Assembly (NCBI GenBank): GCA_035463295.1
Contig: DATHTK010000076.1
Coordinates: 1-54,619, forward strand
From: DATHTK01 sp035463295
GTDB taxonomy: Bacteria > Actinomycetota > Rubrobacteria > Rubrobacterales > Rubrobacteraceae
DNA length: 54,619 nt
Direction of reading: 5' to 3'
Below, one piece after another: positions 1 through 8,231 of the stretch. The stretch's first letter is position 1; the number at the start of each line of letters is the position of its first letter. The notes beneath the pieces were generated by a model. The model saw only the letters and a program-made list of their open reading frames with translations. It did not search any database and was not told the origin of the DNA. The position numbers and the translations under genes are program-made.

Positions 1-2
1 CT

Positions 3-929
3 CGCGAGGCGGATGTGCTCGTCGAGAACTTCCGCCCGGGCGTTACGGAGAGGCTCGGCATCGACTACGCGACGCTGAAGGAGGTCAATCCGCGTCTGAT
101 CCACGCGAGCATCTCCGGCTTCGGCCAGACCGGACCGTACGCGATGCGCGCCGGCTACGACCTGATAGCACAGGGTGTGTCCGGCATCATGAGCGTGACG
201 GGCGAGCCGGGGGGGCCTCCCGCCAAGTGTGGCGTCCCGGTCGCCGACCTCTCGGCGGGGCTCTTCTGTGCCGTCGGCATCCTCACGGCCTACGTCGCCC
301 GCGAGCAGACCGGGCGCGGGCAGTACATAGATACCTCGCTCTTCGAGGGCGCTCTGGCGCTCTCGATCTGGGAGACCGCCGAGCTCTGGTCCACGGGTCG
401 CATCCCGCAGCCCTTCGGCTCCGCCCACCGCCTGACCGCTCCGTACCAGGCGCTCGAGACCCGCGATGGCTACATCAACGTCGGCGCGAACAACCAGCGG
501 CTCTGGGCGCGGCTGTGCAACGCCCTCGGACGCGAGGAGCTGATCGAGGACAAGCGCTTCGCCACCAACGCAGACCGTATGGAGAACCGCCCCGAGCTCG
601 TCGAAGAGCTGGAGGCGGCGACGAAGAAGAAGAGCACCGACGAGTGGGTGGAGATCCTACTGGAGGCCGGCTTCCCTGCGGGCCCCATCTACAACTATAA
701 GGAGGTCTTCGAGGACCCGCACACCGCGGCCCGCGAGATGATGGTGGAGATGGACCACCCGGTCGAGGGAGCGGTCAAGGGGCTCGGTATCCCCGTCAAG
801 CTGAGCGAGACCCCGGGAGAGATCCGACGCGCCGCACCGCTTCTCGGAGAGCACACCGAAGAGACCCTCGCAAAGCTGGGATACTCCGAGGACGCGATAG
901 CGGACCTCCGGGAGAGGAGCGTCATATGA
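3..929 (+). CDS. CaiB/BaiF family CoA-transferase, 5' part cut by window edge
   Basis: Class III CoA-transferase, which moves CoA between carboxylic acids through an aspartyl-CoA intermediate. The frame is already open at base 3, so the roughly 90 N-terminal residues lie outside the window. Family signatures are ENFRPGV, the SGFGQTGPY loop and PVADLSAG, whose Asp aligns with the catalytic Asp near position 169 of formyl-CoA and carnitine CoA-transferases. The C-terminus has the usual PLLGEHTEE stretch. Its TGA overlaps the ATG of the next gene (ATGA), so the two are translationally coupled. A second complete copy of the family lies at 9989. The acid substrate cannot be read from the sequence; coupling to a crotonase-fold enzyme suggests a CoA-activation step in carboxylate breakdown. 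Confidence 0.93.
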   Translation, partial: READVLVENFRPGVTERLGIDYATLKEVNPRLIHASISGFGQTGPYAMRAGYDLIAQGVSGIMSVTGEPGGPPAKCGVPVADLSAGLFCAVGILTAYVAREQTGRGQYIDTSLFEGALALSIWETAELWSTGRIPQPFGSAHRLTAPYQALETRDGYINVGANNQRLWARLCNALGREELIEDKRFATNADRMENRPELVEELEAATKKKSTDEWVEILLEAGFPAGPIYNYKEVFEDPHTAAREMMVEMDHPVEGAVKGLGIPVKLSETPGEIRRAAPLLGEHTEETLAKLGYSEDAIADLRERSVI

Positions 930-1705
930 TAGAGACCGACCAGCTACTTTTCGAGCGCCGGGGATCCACGGCGTTTATCACCTTCAACCGACCCGAGGCG
1001 CGCAACGCGATGACCTGGGAGATGTACGACGCGCTCTTCGCGTGCTGCGAGGAAGTCGACGCCGACGACGCCGTCCGCGTCCTGGTACTGCGCGGAGCAG
1101 GGGACAAAGCCTTCGTGGCCGGCACGGACATCAAGCAGTTCCTCGAGTTCGAGTCCGGGGAGGACGGCGTCGTCTACGAGGAGCGGATGGAGCGTATCGT
1201 CGGACGGCTGGAGACGGTGCGCAAGCCGACGGTAGCGGTCATCGACGGCTACGCTATCGGGGGCGGACTGGCAATCGCCGCCGTCAGCGACCTGCGCGTC
1301 TGCACCCCGGAGGCGAAGTTCGGGATGCCCATAGCCCGCACTCTAGGCAACTGCCTCTCCGTCGAGAACTACGCCCGGCTCGTGGCGCTCCTCGGGCCCG
1401 CGAGGACGAAGGCTCTGATCTTTACCGCGAGGATGATCTCGGCCGAGGAGGCCCTCGCGGCCGGGTTCGCCACGGAGGTAGTGCCGCGCGAGGAGCTCGA
1501 TGGGCGCGTCGAGGAGCTTTGCGTGGCGCTGGCGTCGCACGCCCCGATCACCCTGCGCGTTACAAAGGAGGCCGTGCGTCGCCTCACCCTCGCCGGGCTG
1601 CCAGACGTGAACGACCTGGTCGTAGAGACCTACGGTAGCGCGGACTTCCGCAAGGGCGTAGAAGCCTTCGTGGAGAAGCGTCGTCCGAAGTGGAGCGGAC
1701 GCTAA
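926..1705 (+). CDS. Enoyl-CoA hydratase/isomerase family protein lacking both canonical catalytic Glu
   Basis: Crotonase-fold protein of 259 residues. The CoA/oxyanion-hole signatures are visible: FNRPEARNAM near the N-terminus, AGTDIKQF around residue 70, and GGGLAIAAVSDLR followed by FGMPIAR around 110-140. In classical enoyl-CoA hydratase a Glu follows the GGG turn (GGGCELA) and a second Glu lies in the GQPE motif. Here the positions read GGGLAIA and GMPIA, so neither Glu is present. The oxyanion hole should still bind an acyl-CoA, but the reaction may be isomerisation, decarboxylation or lyase-type rather than simple hydration. It is coupled by a 4-base overlap to the upstream CoA-transferase. 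The paralogue at 9056 retains the first Glu. Confidence 0.92.
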   Translation: MIETDQLLFERRGSTAFITFNRPEARNAMTWEMYDALFACCEEVDADDAVRVLVLRGAGDKAFVAGTDIKQFLEFESGEDGVVYEERMERIVGRLETVRKPTVAVIDGYAIGGGLAIAAVSDLRVCTPEAKFGMPIARTLGNCLSVENYARLVALLGPARTKALIFTARMISAEEALAAGFATEVVPREELDGRVEELCVALASHAPITLRVTKEAVRRLTLAGLPDVNDLVVETYGSADFRKGVEAFVEKRRPKWSGR

Positions 1706-1725
1706 CCACCCTCGCTTGACCCATG

Positions 1726-1740
1726 TATCACGATATGATA
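1726..1740. promoter_or_regulatory. Inverted repeat upstream of TRAP operon
   Basis: Arms TATCA and TGATA separated by five bases lie in the 209-bp gap between the hydratase stop and dctP. A TTGACC hexamer at 1716 immediately precedes it. This is compatible with a regulator site over a promoter for the transporter operon, but no well-spaced -10 is clear, and the repeat is not the same as the palindrome at 9024. Confidence 0.3.
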
Positions 1741-1914
1741 GGTTAGCCTTACTATACGTCGGTGATGGGTGAGAGGAAGCAATTGCCGGCATCTCTGATG
1801 GGGCCATGAAGCTGGTGGGGCGGATTGGCGCGCGCGGAGCATCCAACCGGCTCTCGCGCGAGACCACGGACTAGGAAAGCGCTCGTTGAGCGGTTGCGGA
1901 AGGAGGAGGGTCTG

Positions 1915-2973
1915 ATGTCGATAAGGCGCTGGGTGCTGCTGTTGGTAGGTTCGGCCGTGGTGGTCGGCCTGTTAGTGGGCTGTGGGCTCGCGTCGCAAGG
2001 GGGAGGGTCCGACGGCCAGGTAACGCTGCGGCTGTCTCATCAGTGGCCCGGTGTGAACGAAGAGGGCGAGGGCGACTTCAGGGCCGTGCTGGCCAAGAGG
2101 TTCGCCGAGCAGGTTGACGAGAAAACAGACGGGCAGGTCGAGATCAAGACCTACCCCAACAACTCCCTCATAGAGGATCCCGAGCAGCAGTACCAGGCCA
2201 TAACGCAGGGGACCTCCGATATGTCGGTCTACCCGCTCGACTATGCCTCGGGCGAGGTGCCGGCGTTCAGCATCACCCTCATGCCGGCCATGGTCGCCAG
2301 CCACGCTCAGGCCCAGAACTACCAGGACGCCGAGATAGGCGGCAAGATCGAGCAGCTCACGGAGGAGAACGACGTCAAGATCCTTACCTGGGTCTGGAAC
2401 GCGGGCGCAGTCGGGTCCAAGACAGAAGAGCCCATACTCTCTCCCGACGACGTGCAGAGCGGTACGGTCACCCGCGCCGCCGGCCCGAGGGTCGAGGAGA
2501 TGCTCGAGAGGGTAGGCTTCGGGCTCGCGAGCATGCCGTCGTCCGAGATCTACAATGGTCTCCAGACCGGAACGCTGGATAGCGCGATCACCTCGACTTC
2601 CTCCTTCAGTTCCTACCGGCTCTACGAGCAGGTAAAGTCCTACACGTCCCCCACGGGCGGGTACACGTTCTGGTTCATGTTCGAGCCCCTGATAATCGGC
2701 ATGAACCAGTTCGAGGAGCTTACGGACGAGCAGCAGCAGGTTCTCGAAGAGGTGGGGGCCGATCTCCAGGAGTACGCCTATACCGCCTCGGAGGAGGACG
2801 ACCAGCGCGTCGACAAGGAGTTCGAAGAGGCGGGCGTGAACGTCGTTCAGATGGACGAGCAGTCGTTCAGCCAGTGGCAGGAGGCTTCGCGGCCGGTCTG
2901 GGATGACTTCGCCAAGGACGTCGAGGGCGGTCGCGAGCTGGTCGATCTCGCCCAGCAAGTGCCGGCCGAGTAG
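1915..2973 (+). CDS. dctP: TRAP transporter substrate-binding lipoprotein (DctP family)
   Basis: Periplasmic-type solute receptor of a tripartite ATP-independent transporter, tethered as a lipoprotein because the cell wall is likely monoderm. I chose ATG 1915 because an AGGAGGAGGG Shine-Dalgarno ends five bases before it and it gives a classic signal: charged MSIRRW, a hydrophobic run and the lipobox LVGC with Cys near residue 22. The upstream in-frame extension has no such features. The mature part shows the DctP fold signatures: LRLSHQWP, a TRAAG segment with the Arg that usually salt-bridges the substrate carboxylate, and MPSSEIYNGLQTGTLD. It is followed by the two permease subunits. The conserved Arg argues for a carboxylate substrate; which one is unknown. 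Confidence 0.92.
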   Translation: MSIRRWVLLLVGSAVVVGLLVGCGLASQGGGSDGQVTLRLSHQWPGVNEEGEGDFRAVLAKRFAEQVDEKTDGQVEIKTYPNNSLIEDPEQQYQAITQGTSDMSVYPLDYASGEVPAFSITLMPAMVASHAQAQNYQDAEIGGKIEQLTEENDVKILTWVWNAGAVGSKTEEPILSPDDVQSGTVTRAAGPRVEEMLERVGFGLASMPSSEIYNGLQTGTLDSAITSTSSFSSYRLYEQVKSYTSPTGGYTFWFMFEPLIIGMNQFEELTDEQQQVLEEVGADLQEYAYTASEEDDQRVDKEFEEAGVNVVQMDEQSFSQWQEASRPVWDDFAKDVEGGRELVDLAQQVPAE

Positions 2974-3045
2974 GGTAGAGGACGTGGGGCGGCGCGCTAT
3001 CCTACGGCGTGCCGCCCCACGGGTCATCGTCGAGGGGGGAGTCGT

Positions 3046-3615
3046 ATGAGCGAGCCGGAAGCCCCGAAGTCCGCTTTCTTCAGGTTGATCGAGCGGCTCT
3101 CGGAGCTCGCCGGTTACGCGAGCGGCGTCCTGATCCTGGTCTCGATGCTGATCGTGTGTTACGGGGTTTTTCTCCGGTACGTGCTCGGCGCCTCTACGGT
3201 GTGGCAGCTAGAGTTGTCGACGTACCTCCTGATGTTCGCCGCATTCGTCGGCGGGGCGTACGGGCTGAAGCACGGAGACCACGTAAAGATCGACATCCTC
3301 GTCAACCGCTTGCCCGAGAAAGCCCAGCTGTACGTAAGGTTGCTGGCCGCATTGCTGGGTTTCCTGTTCATCGCGGCCGTGGGCCTTATAGCTTATGTCC
3401 TGTGGTGGGAGACCACCGAGGCGGGGAGGACCTCCGGCACCGCGTGGAACGTGCCGCTAACCTACCCGTATCTCATCGTGCCGCTGGGCATGACGCTCAT
3501 CGCGCTCCAGTACCTGGTCATCGCGGCCGATATCCTGCGGCAGATAACCACCGGGCGCACCGGCGAGCGCCCGCCGGACACACGTGAGGGTCTCGAAGGG
3601 GGTCAGAACCAGTGA
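3046..3615 (+). CDS. dctQ: TRAP transporter small permease (DctQ family)
   Basis: Small four-helix membrane subunit of the TRAP carrier, 189 residues, within the normal 160-200 range. Hydrophobic segments are visible at about residues 22-45, 60-78, 97-122 and 140-160. The family pattern of a conserved FLRYVLGASTVWQLELSTYL-type stretch near residues 40-65 is present, as is the HGDHVKIDI segment typical of DctQ. An AGGGGGGAGT-like Shine-Dalgarno precedes ATG 3046. The stop overlaps the GTG start of dctM by four bases, so the permease subunits are translationally coupled, as expected for a fixed stoichiometry complex. Confidence 0.93.
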   Translation: MSEPEAPKSAFFRLIERLSELAGYASGVLILVSMLIVCYGVFLRYVLGASTVWQLELSTYLLMFAAFVGGAYGLKHGDHVKIDILVNRLPEKAQLYVRLLAALLGFLFIAAVGLIAYVLWWETTEAGRTSGTAWNVPLTYPYLIVPLGMTLIALQYLVIAADILRQITTGRTGERPPDTREGLEGGQNQ

Positions 3616-4967
3616 GCAGCCTGCTGATAGGGCTCATCATCGCCCTGATCCTGCTGATAATGATGGCCCTGGGCATCCCGGTCGCCTTTGCGCTGGGGCT
3701 GACCGCCATGATCTCCGTCGTCCTCTTCCTCGACCCGGCGCAGTTTGGCTACTTCGCCGACTTCGTCTTCAGCTCGCTGAACAACTTCGGGCTGCTGGCG
3801 ATCCCGCTCTTCGTGTTGATGGGTGCCATCTTCGGGCAATCCAAAGCGAGCCTGGATCTGCTCGAGGCGGCGCAGGTGTGGATCGGCCGGCTGCTCGGCG
3901 GCCTGGCCATGAGTTCCGTGGTGGCGTGCTCGCTCTTCGCCGCCCTGACCGGTTCCAGCCCCGCCACTTCCGCCGCGATTGGCAGGATCGCGATCCCCGA
4001 GATGCAGCGGCGTGGATATCCGAACCAGGTCTCGACGGGGGCCATAGTCGCGGGCGGGACGCTCGGCATCCTGATACCCCCGAGCGTCACCCTGATCCTG
4101 TACGGCATCGCCACGGAGACCTCGATAGGCCGGCTGTTTCTGGCCGGCGTGATACCGGGCATCCTGGTGACGTTGCTCTTCTGCGTCTGGATACTGATCG
4201 CGATGCTGCTGTTCAGGAGGAGCGCCGCTTCCGCACAACCGGCCGGAGAAGACGTGGAGGAGGCGTCGCAGGTCGTCGCCGGGCCCGAGAGCTATACGTG
4301 GAAGCACAGGTTCGCCACGTTGATCAAGGTGATACCTTTTATAGGCCTGATCGTCGCGGTCCTATCCGTGCTGTACCTGGGCATCGCCACGCCCAGCGAG
4401 GCCGCGGCGGTGGGCGCTCTCTTCGCTCTCATCCTGGTGGCCGTTCTGTATCGCTCCATAAACCCGAGGAACCTCATGGGCATAGCCCTGGAGACGACCC
4501 GGACGAGCACGATGATCTTGTTGATCGTAGCTTTCTCTGCGGTTCTGGGTCAGATAATGAGCTTCCTCGACGTCCCCCAGGAGCTGGCGCAGGTGATCGC
4601 CAACCTCGAGGTGAACCGGTGGGTCATCTTTATAGGCATGAACCTGCTGTTCCTGTTCCTGGGCTTCTTTATCCCGCCCGTGGCGATCATCCTCATCACC
4701 ATGCCGGTGCTCTTCCCGGTTATCACGGAGCTCGGGTTCGACCCGATATGGTTCGGCATTGTCATGACATTGAACATGGAGATGGGTCTGATCACACCGC
4801 CCGTGGGTCTGAACCTGTACGTGGTTCAGGGTATCGCTCCGGATATCCCGCTGAGGGACATCCTGATCGGCTCGCTCCCCTACGTGGGCGTCCTGGCGTT
4901 CGGGATACTGATCCTGGCTCTCTTCCCAGGGGTAGTCACCTGGCTGCCCAACTACCTCATGGGATAA
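3612..4967 (+). CDS. dctM: TRAP transporter large permease (DctM family)
   Basis: Twelve-helix catalytic membrane subunit of a sodium-coupled TRAP transporter, 451 residues, full length. Signature elements include GIPVAFALGLTA near residues 20-30, the GSSPATSAAIG segment around 115, GILIPPSVTLILYG around 155 and the C-terminal MGLITPPVGLNLYVVQG. The paired IPPS and TPPVG hairpins form the substrate and sodium site in the family. The GTG start overlaps the dctQ stop. The stop codon shares one base with the ATG of the downstream glutathione-S-transferase-like gene, so all four genes are probably one transcript. An alternative frame stays open through most of this gene, but it is only a high-GC shadow until the transferase start. 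Confidence 0.94.
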   Translation: MSSLLIGLIIALILLIMMALGIPVAFALGLTAMISVVLFLDPAQFGYFADFVFSSLNNFGLLAIPLFVLMGAIFGQSKASLDLLEAAQVWIGRLLGGLAMSSVVACSLFAALTGSSPATSAAIGRIAIPEMQRRGYPNQVSTGAIVAGGTLGILIPPSVTLILYGIATETSIGRLFLAGVIPGILVTLLFCVWILIAMLLFRRSAASAQPAGEDVEEASQVVAGPESYTWKHRFATLIKVIPFIGLIVAVLSVLYLGIATPSEAAAVGALFALILVAVLYRSINPRNLMGIALETTRTSTMILLIVAFSAVLGQIMSFLDVPQELAQVIANLEVNRWVIFIGMNLLFLFLGFFIPPVAIILITMPVLFPVITELGFDPIWFGIVMTLNMEMGLITPPVGLNLYVVQGIAPDIPLRDILIGSLPYVGVLAFGILILALFPGVVTWLPNYLMG

Positions 4968-5584
4968 TGAAGGTCTGGGGCAGGCGCAACTCGATCAACG
5001 TCCAGAAGGTGCTGTGGTGCTGCGCGGAGCTGGACATCCCGTTCGAGCGCGTCGACGTGGGCGGTCCGTTCGGCGGCAACAGAGACCCCCACTACCTCCA
5101 ACTGAACCCCAACGGCCTGGTGCCGACCATCTCCGACGAGGGTTTCGTGCTCTGGGAGGCCAACGTCATCGTCCGCTATCTCGCCGCCAAGCACGGGGCG
5201 GGGACGCTGTACCCCGAGGACCTCACCGTGCGCGCCGATGCGGATCGGTGGATGGACTGGCAGATGGGAACGCTCTGGGCCGCCATGCGGCCGGTCTTTG
5301 TCGGGCTGGTCCGTACGCCGCCAGAGGAGAGGGAGCTGGCCTCGATCGAGGCTGCGACCAAGAGGACCGCCGAGATCTGGGGCATACTCGACGCGCACCT
5401 GGCCGACAGAGACTACGTTACGGGGCCGTCGTTCACGATGGGCGACATACCCCTGGGCGCGACCGCCTACAGGTGGCTCCAGCTGGGGGTCGAAGGCCCT
5501 ATCCTGGCCAACGTGAGAGCCTGGCACGAGAGGTTGTCCGAGCGCCCGGCCTTCAGAGAGCACGTCATGCTGCCGCTCTCCTGA
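4967..5584 (+). CDS. Glutathione S-transferase family protein
   Basis: A 205-residue protein with an N-terminal thioredoxin-like GST domain (about 1-78) and an all-helical C-terminal domain (about 85-200). Visible signatures are the GRRNSINVQKVLW start, where the Ser would be the thiol-activating residue, NPNGLVPTISD containing the cis-Pro loop, and LWEANVIVRYLA, the usual ES/EA-type thiol-binding turn. The C-terminal half contains the GPSFTMGDIPLG N-capping box. The start ATG shares its A with the dctM stop, so it belongs to the TRAP operon. Family members conjugate thiols to, or isomerise, electrophilic acids, so it could act on the imported compound or a reactive intermediate. The thiol cofactor used by this organism is not evident. 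Confidence 0.9.
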   Translation: MKVWGRRNSINVQKVLWCCAELDIPFERVDVGGPFGGNRDPHYLQLNPNGLVPTISDEGFVLWEANVIVRYLAAKHGAGTLYPEDLTVRADADRWMDWQMGTLWAAMRPVFVGLVRTPPEERELASIEAATKRTAEIWGILDAHLADRDYVTGPSFTMGDIPLGATAYRWLQLGVEGPILANVRAWHERLSERPAFREHVMLPLS

Positions 5585-5598
5585 GATAGAGCGCCGCC

Positions 5599-6015
5599 TC
5601 AAGGCGTGCTCCCCGGCGGCGACCATTCTCCGGGGATGCTCGTTCCGGCGGGCGCCACCGACACCTGTGGGGGACGGCCGGGGATCAGGGACGTAAACGC
5701 TACGCCGAGCGGCCTTCCTTCTTCGTCGAAGACGGTGCAGGCGAGCAGCAGCCGCGACCCGCCGCGGACGGTCTCCGGGCCTGCGGTCACGCCGGGAAAG
5801 AACGGCTCGAAGCGTAGGCGGTAGGCGCGTTCGAGCGGCCCGGCCCCCGCGCTCAGGCGGAGAGCCAGGTCGGGGAGATCCCGCGCCTCGGTGTCGCCGG
5901 CGACGCGGCCCCCGAGAAGCCGGGAGGCCCGCGCCGTCAACGCCGCCGACACAAAGAGCCGGCGAGCGTCCGGAGTCGGTCGCACGGAGCGCCGCGAGTC
6001 TCTGTCTTCGCTCAT
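5599..6015 (-). CDS. Hypothetical protein, 138 aa
   Basis: I do not recognise this protein. It sits alone on the minus strand between the TRAP/GST operon and the aconitase gene, converging on the GST end with only 14 bases between stops. It has no membrane segment and no signal peptide. The N-terminus is charged and Ser/Arg-rich; the middle has RLRFEPFFPGV, and the end reads LLLACTVFDEEGRPLGVA, a pattern of beta strands with a DEEGRP turn that would fit a small alpha/beta or hot-dog-like domain, though I cannot assign one. No good Shine-Dalgarno precedes ATG 6015. It is supported by codon-position GC and the absence of any plus-strand gene here. Confidence 0.55.
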   Translation of the reverse strand: MSEDRDSRRSVRPTPDARRLFVSAALTARASRLLGGRVAGDTEARDLPDLALRLSAGAGPLERAYRLRFEPFFPGVTAGPETVRGGSRLLLACTVFDEEGRPLGVAFTSLIPGRPPQVSVAPAGTSIPGEWSPPGSTP

Positions 6016-6062
6016 AACACAAACGGTGGCCCCACAGGAGCCTTCTCGCGGGGCGCAGCTTC

Positions 6063-6068
6063 TATAAT
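6063..6068 (+). promoter_or_regulatory. -10 element for the aconitase gene
   Basis: A perfect TATAAT lies 30 bases upstream of ATG 6099 in otherwise GC-rich sequence, and a GGGGGAAGGG Shine-Dalgarno follows just before the start. No clear -35 hexamer is present 16-18 bases upstream. Confidence 0.55.
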
Positions 6069-6098
6069 GTAACCGCTCGCGTACACAGGGGGAAGGGC

Positions 6099-8039
6099 AT
6101 GACGGAGTCGCGCAACCTCACGCACAGGCTGCTCGAAGACCACCTCTCGGCCGGAGAGCTCGTTGCGGGGGAGGAGCTGGACCTCTGGGTGGATCAGATC
6201 CTGATCGAGGACGCAACCGGCTCGATGACCGCCCTGCAGTTCGAAGCGCTAGGGGTGGACCACATCAAAGTTCCGCTCGCCGTGATGTACGTCGATCACA
6301 ACGTGCTGCAGATAGACGACAAGAACATGGACGAGCACCGCTTCTTGCGCTCGTTCTCGGCGCGCTACGGCATCCACTACTCCCGCCCCGGCAACGGTAT
6401 CTCTCATTACGTCCACCTGGAACGCTTCGCCAGACCCGGCGAGCTCCTAGTCGGCGCCGACTCCCACTCCACGATGGCCGGCGCCGTCGGTATGTTCGCC
6501 GTAGGAGCGGGCGGGCTCGACGTGGCCGTCGCGATGGCGGGCTTCGGCTTCTCGCTGGAGTGCCCGAAAGTGGTGGGCGTCGAACTGCGCGGGGAGCTGC
6601 CGCCCTGGGTGCAGTCGAAGGACATTATCCTGGAGCTGCTGCGGCGCTACGGGGTGCGCGGGGGTCTCGGGAGGGTCTTCGAGTTCACGGGGGAGGGCGT
6701 CGCTACTCTGTCGGTCACGGAGCGGGGCACGATCTGCAACATGATCACCGAGCTCGGAGCCACCGCCGCCGTCTTTCCTTCCGACGAGCGGGTCCGCGAG
6801 TGGCTCGCCGGTCAGGAACGCGAGGAAGAATACCTCTCCCTCGCCGCCGACCCGGGCTCCTCCTACGACGAGGTGGAGGTAGTTGACCTCCCGGAGCTCG
6901 AGCCGTTGATCGCAAGACCCTCTTCTCCGGGCAACGTCGTGCCCGTGCGCGAGGTCGCCGGTACGGAGACCGTGCAGGTGTGCGTGGGCTCCTCGGTGAA
7001 CTCCTCCTACGAGGACCTCGCCACCGTCGCCGCCGTCCTCAAGGATGCCATTGTCCACACGACGATAGAGATGACGGTCACGCCGGGAAGTCGCCAGATC
7101 CTCGACACCATCTCCAGGAGCGGCGTCTACGGGGACTTCGTCGCCGCCGGCGCGCGCATGCTCGAACCGGTGTGCGGACCGTGCATCGGCGTCGGACAGG
7201 CGCCCTCCGCTGGCGTTCCATCCGTGAGGACCTTCAACCGCAACTTCCCGGGACGCAGTGGGACGCCGGGCGACGAGGTCTACCTCTGCTCCCCGGCGAC
7301 GGCCGCCGCCACGGCGCTCAGGGGCGAGATCTCCGATCCGCGCGACCTCGGAGAACCGCCGAGCGTTACGCCCCCCGCGACCAACCCGGCTATGGACGAC
7401 CGGCAGATACTGGCCCCACCGCCCCCGGACGAGGCACGGTCTATCGATGTCGCGCGTGGACCGAACATCGTCCCCCCACCCGAGGGCCGGCCGCTACCCG
7501 AAGCCCTCGAAGGGCGCGTCGTCATCGTAGTCGAGGACGACGTCTCCACCGGCGATATGGCCCCCGACGGCGCCCTGGGGATGAGCCTGTGGTCGAACAT
7601 CCCCGAGTGCGCGAAGTACATGTTCCGCCGCCAGGATCCGGAGTTCCACGACCGGGCCCTCGAGTGGGGCGGCGGCTTTATCGTCGGCGGCCACAACTAC
7701 GGCCAGGGCTCCTCCCGCGAACACGCGGCGATCTCCCCGCTTCACCTCGGGATCCGGGCCGTGATCGCCAGGAGCTTCGCTCGCATCCACCGTCGCAACC
7801 TGATCGGACAGGGTATCCTGCCGCTCCTCTTCGCCGACGAGGACGACTACGAGCGGGTGAAGAAGGGCGACACCTGGAAGATCGCAGGCGTGCGCGAAGC
7901 CGTGAGGTCCGGGGCTGCGGAGCTCGTGGCAAAGAGCGACGCCGGCGACGAGATGCCACTGGAAGTCAGGCTTCTCGCCCGTGAACGCGAGGTGCTGCTG
8001 GCCGGCGGGATGCTCCGGTACCTGCGTGAAGGGGGCTAG
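6099..8039 (+). CDS. acn: Aconitate hydratase-type [4Fe-4S] dehydratase (short, fused form)
   Basis: A 646-residue aconitase-superfamily enzyme that fuses the iron-sulfur domains with the swivelling domain, matching the length of the Aquifex-type aconitases rather than the 890-residue AcnA. Visible: GADSHSTMAGAVGMFAVGAGG around 120-150, VCGPCIGVGQ with cluster Cys 359 and 362, and GQGSSREHAAISP with the substrate Arg. The third cluster Cys, usually in GSCTN, is replaced: residues 295-299 read CVGSS and the ligand position is Ser299. LeuC in this window keeps GSCTN. Whether Cys295 substitutes or this is a subfamily trait cannot be told here. It lies between two CoA-transferase/hydratase sets, so a hydroxy-acid other than citrate is possible, though citrate remains the default. 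Confidence 0.88.
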   Translation: MTESRNLTHRLLEDHLSAGELVAGEELDLWVDQILIEDATGSMTALQFEALGVDHIKVPLAVMYVDHNVLQIDDKNMDEHRFLRSFSARYGIHYSRPGNGISHYVHLERFARPGELLVGADSHSTMAGAVGMFAVGAGGLDVAVAMAGFGFSLECPKVVGVELRGELPPWVQSKDIILELLRRYGVRGGLGRVFEFTGEGVATLSVTERGTICNMITELGATAAVFPSDERVREWLAGQEREEEYLSLAADPGSSYDEVEVVDLPELEPLIARPSSPGNVVPVREVAGTETVQVCVGSSVNSSYEDLATVAAVLKDAIVHTTIEMTVTPGSRQILDTISRSGVYGDFVAAGARMLEPVCGPCIGVGQAPSAGVPSVRTFNRNFPGRSGTPGDEVYLCSPATAAATALRGEISDPRDLGEPPSVTPPATNPAMDDRQILAPPPPDEARSIDVARGPNIVPPPEGRPLPEALEGRVVIVVEDDVSTGDMAPDGALGMSLWSNIPECAKYMFRRQDPEFHDRALEWGGGFIVGGHNYGQGSSREHAAISPLHLGIRAVIARSFARIHRRNLIGQGILPLLFADEDDYERVKKGDTWKIAGVREAVRSGAAELVAKSDAGDEMPLEVRLLAREREVLLAGGMLRYLREGG

Positions 8040-8157
8040 GAGCGGGTCGGTATGGTCTAGGACGACACCGCCCCGGCCGAGTCGGGGGACCAGCCTCCGC
8101 TAACCGCTCTTGATCGGGTACCCAGAAACGCCCCGGTCATCGGAGCGTCGCGATCCG

Positions 8158-8186
8158 TTACGCGTGCTCGTGTTGTACAGTAATAA
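8158..8186 (+). promoter_or_regulatory. Predicted promoter of the GntR gene
   Basis: TTACGC at 8158-8163 and TAATAA at 8181-8186 are separated by exactly 17 bases, placing a start site about 35-40 bases before the regulator start. An imperfect inverted repeat, GTTGT with ATAAC arms, overlaps the -10 region and could be an autoregulatory site. Confidence 0.45.
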
Positions 8187-8231
8187 CCCGTGTAGCGGCC
8201 GCAGTGCACCCCGATAGGTGGATTGGAGCGA

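Noticed and set aside
3584..4966. Long plus-strand open frame overlapping dctM and running into the GST gene
   Set aside because: Arg/Pro-rich shadow of dctM in GC-rich DNA; only the part from 4967 has real GST homology.
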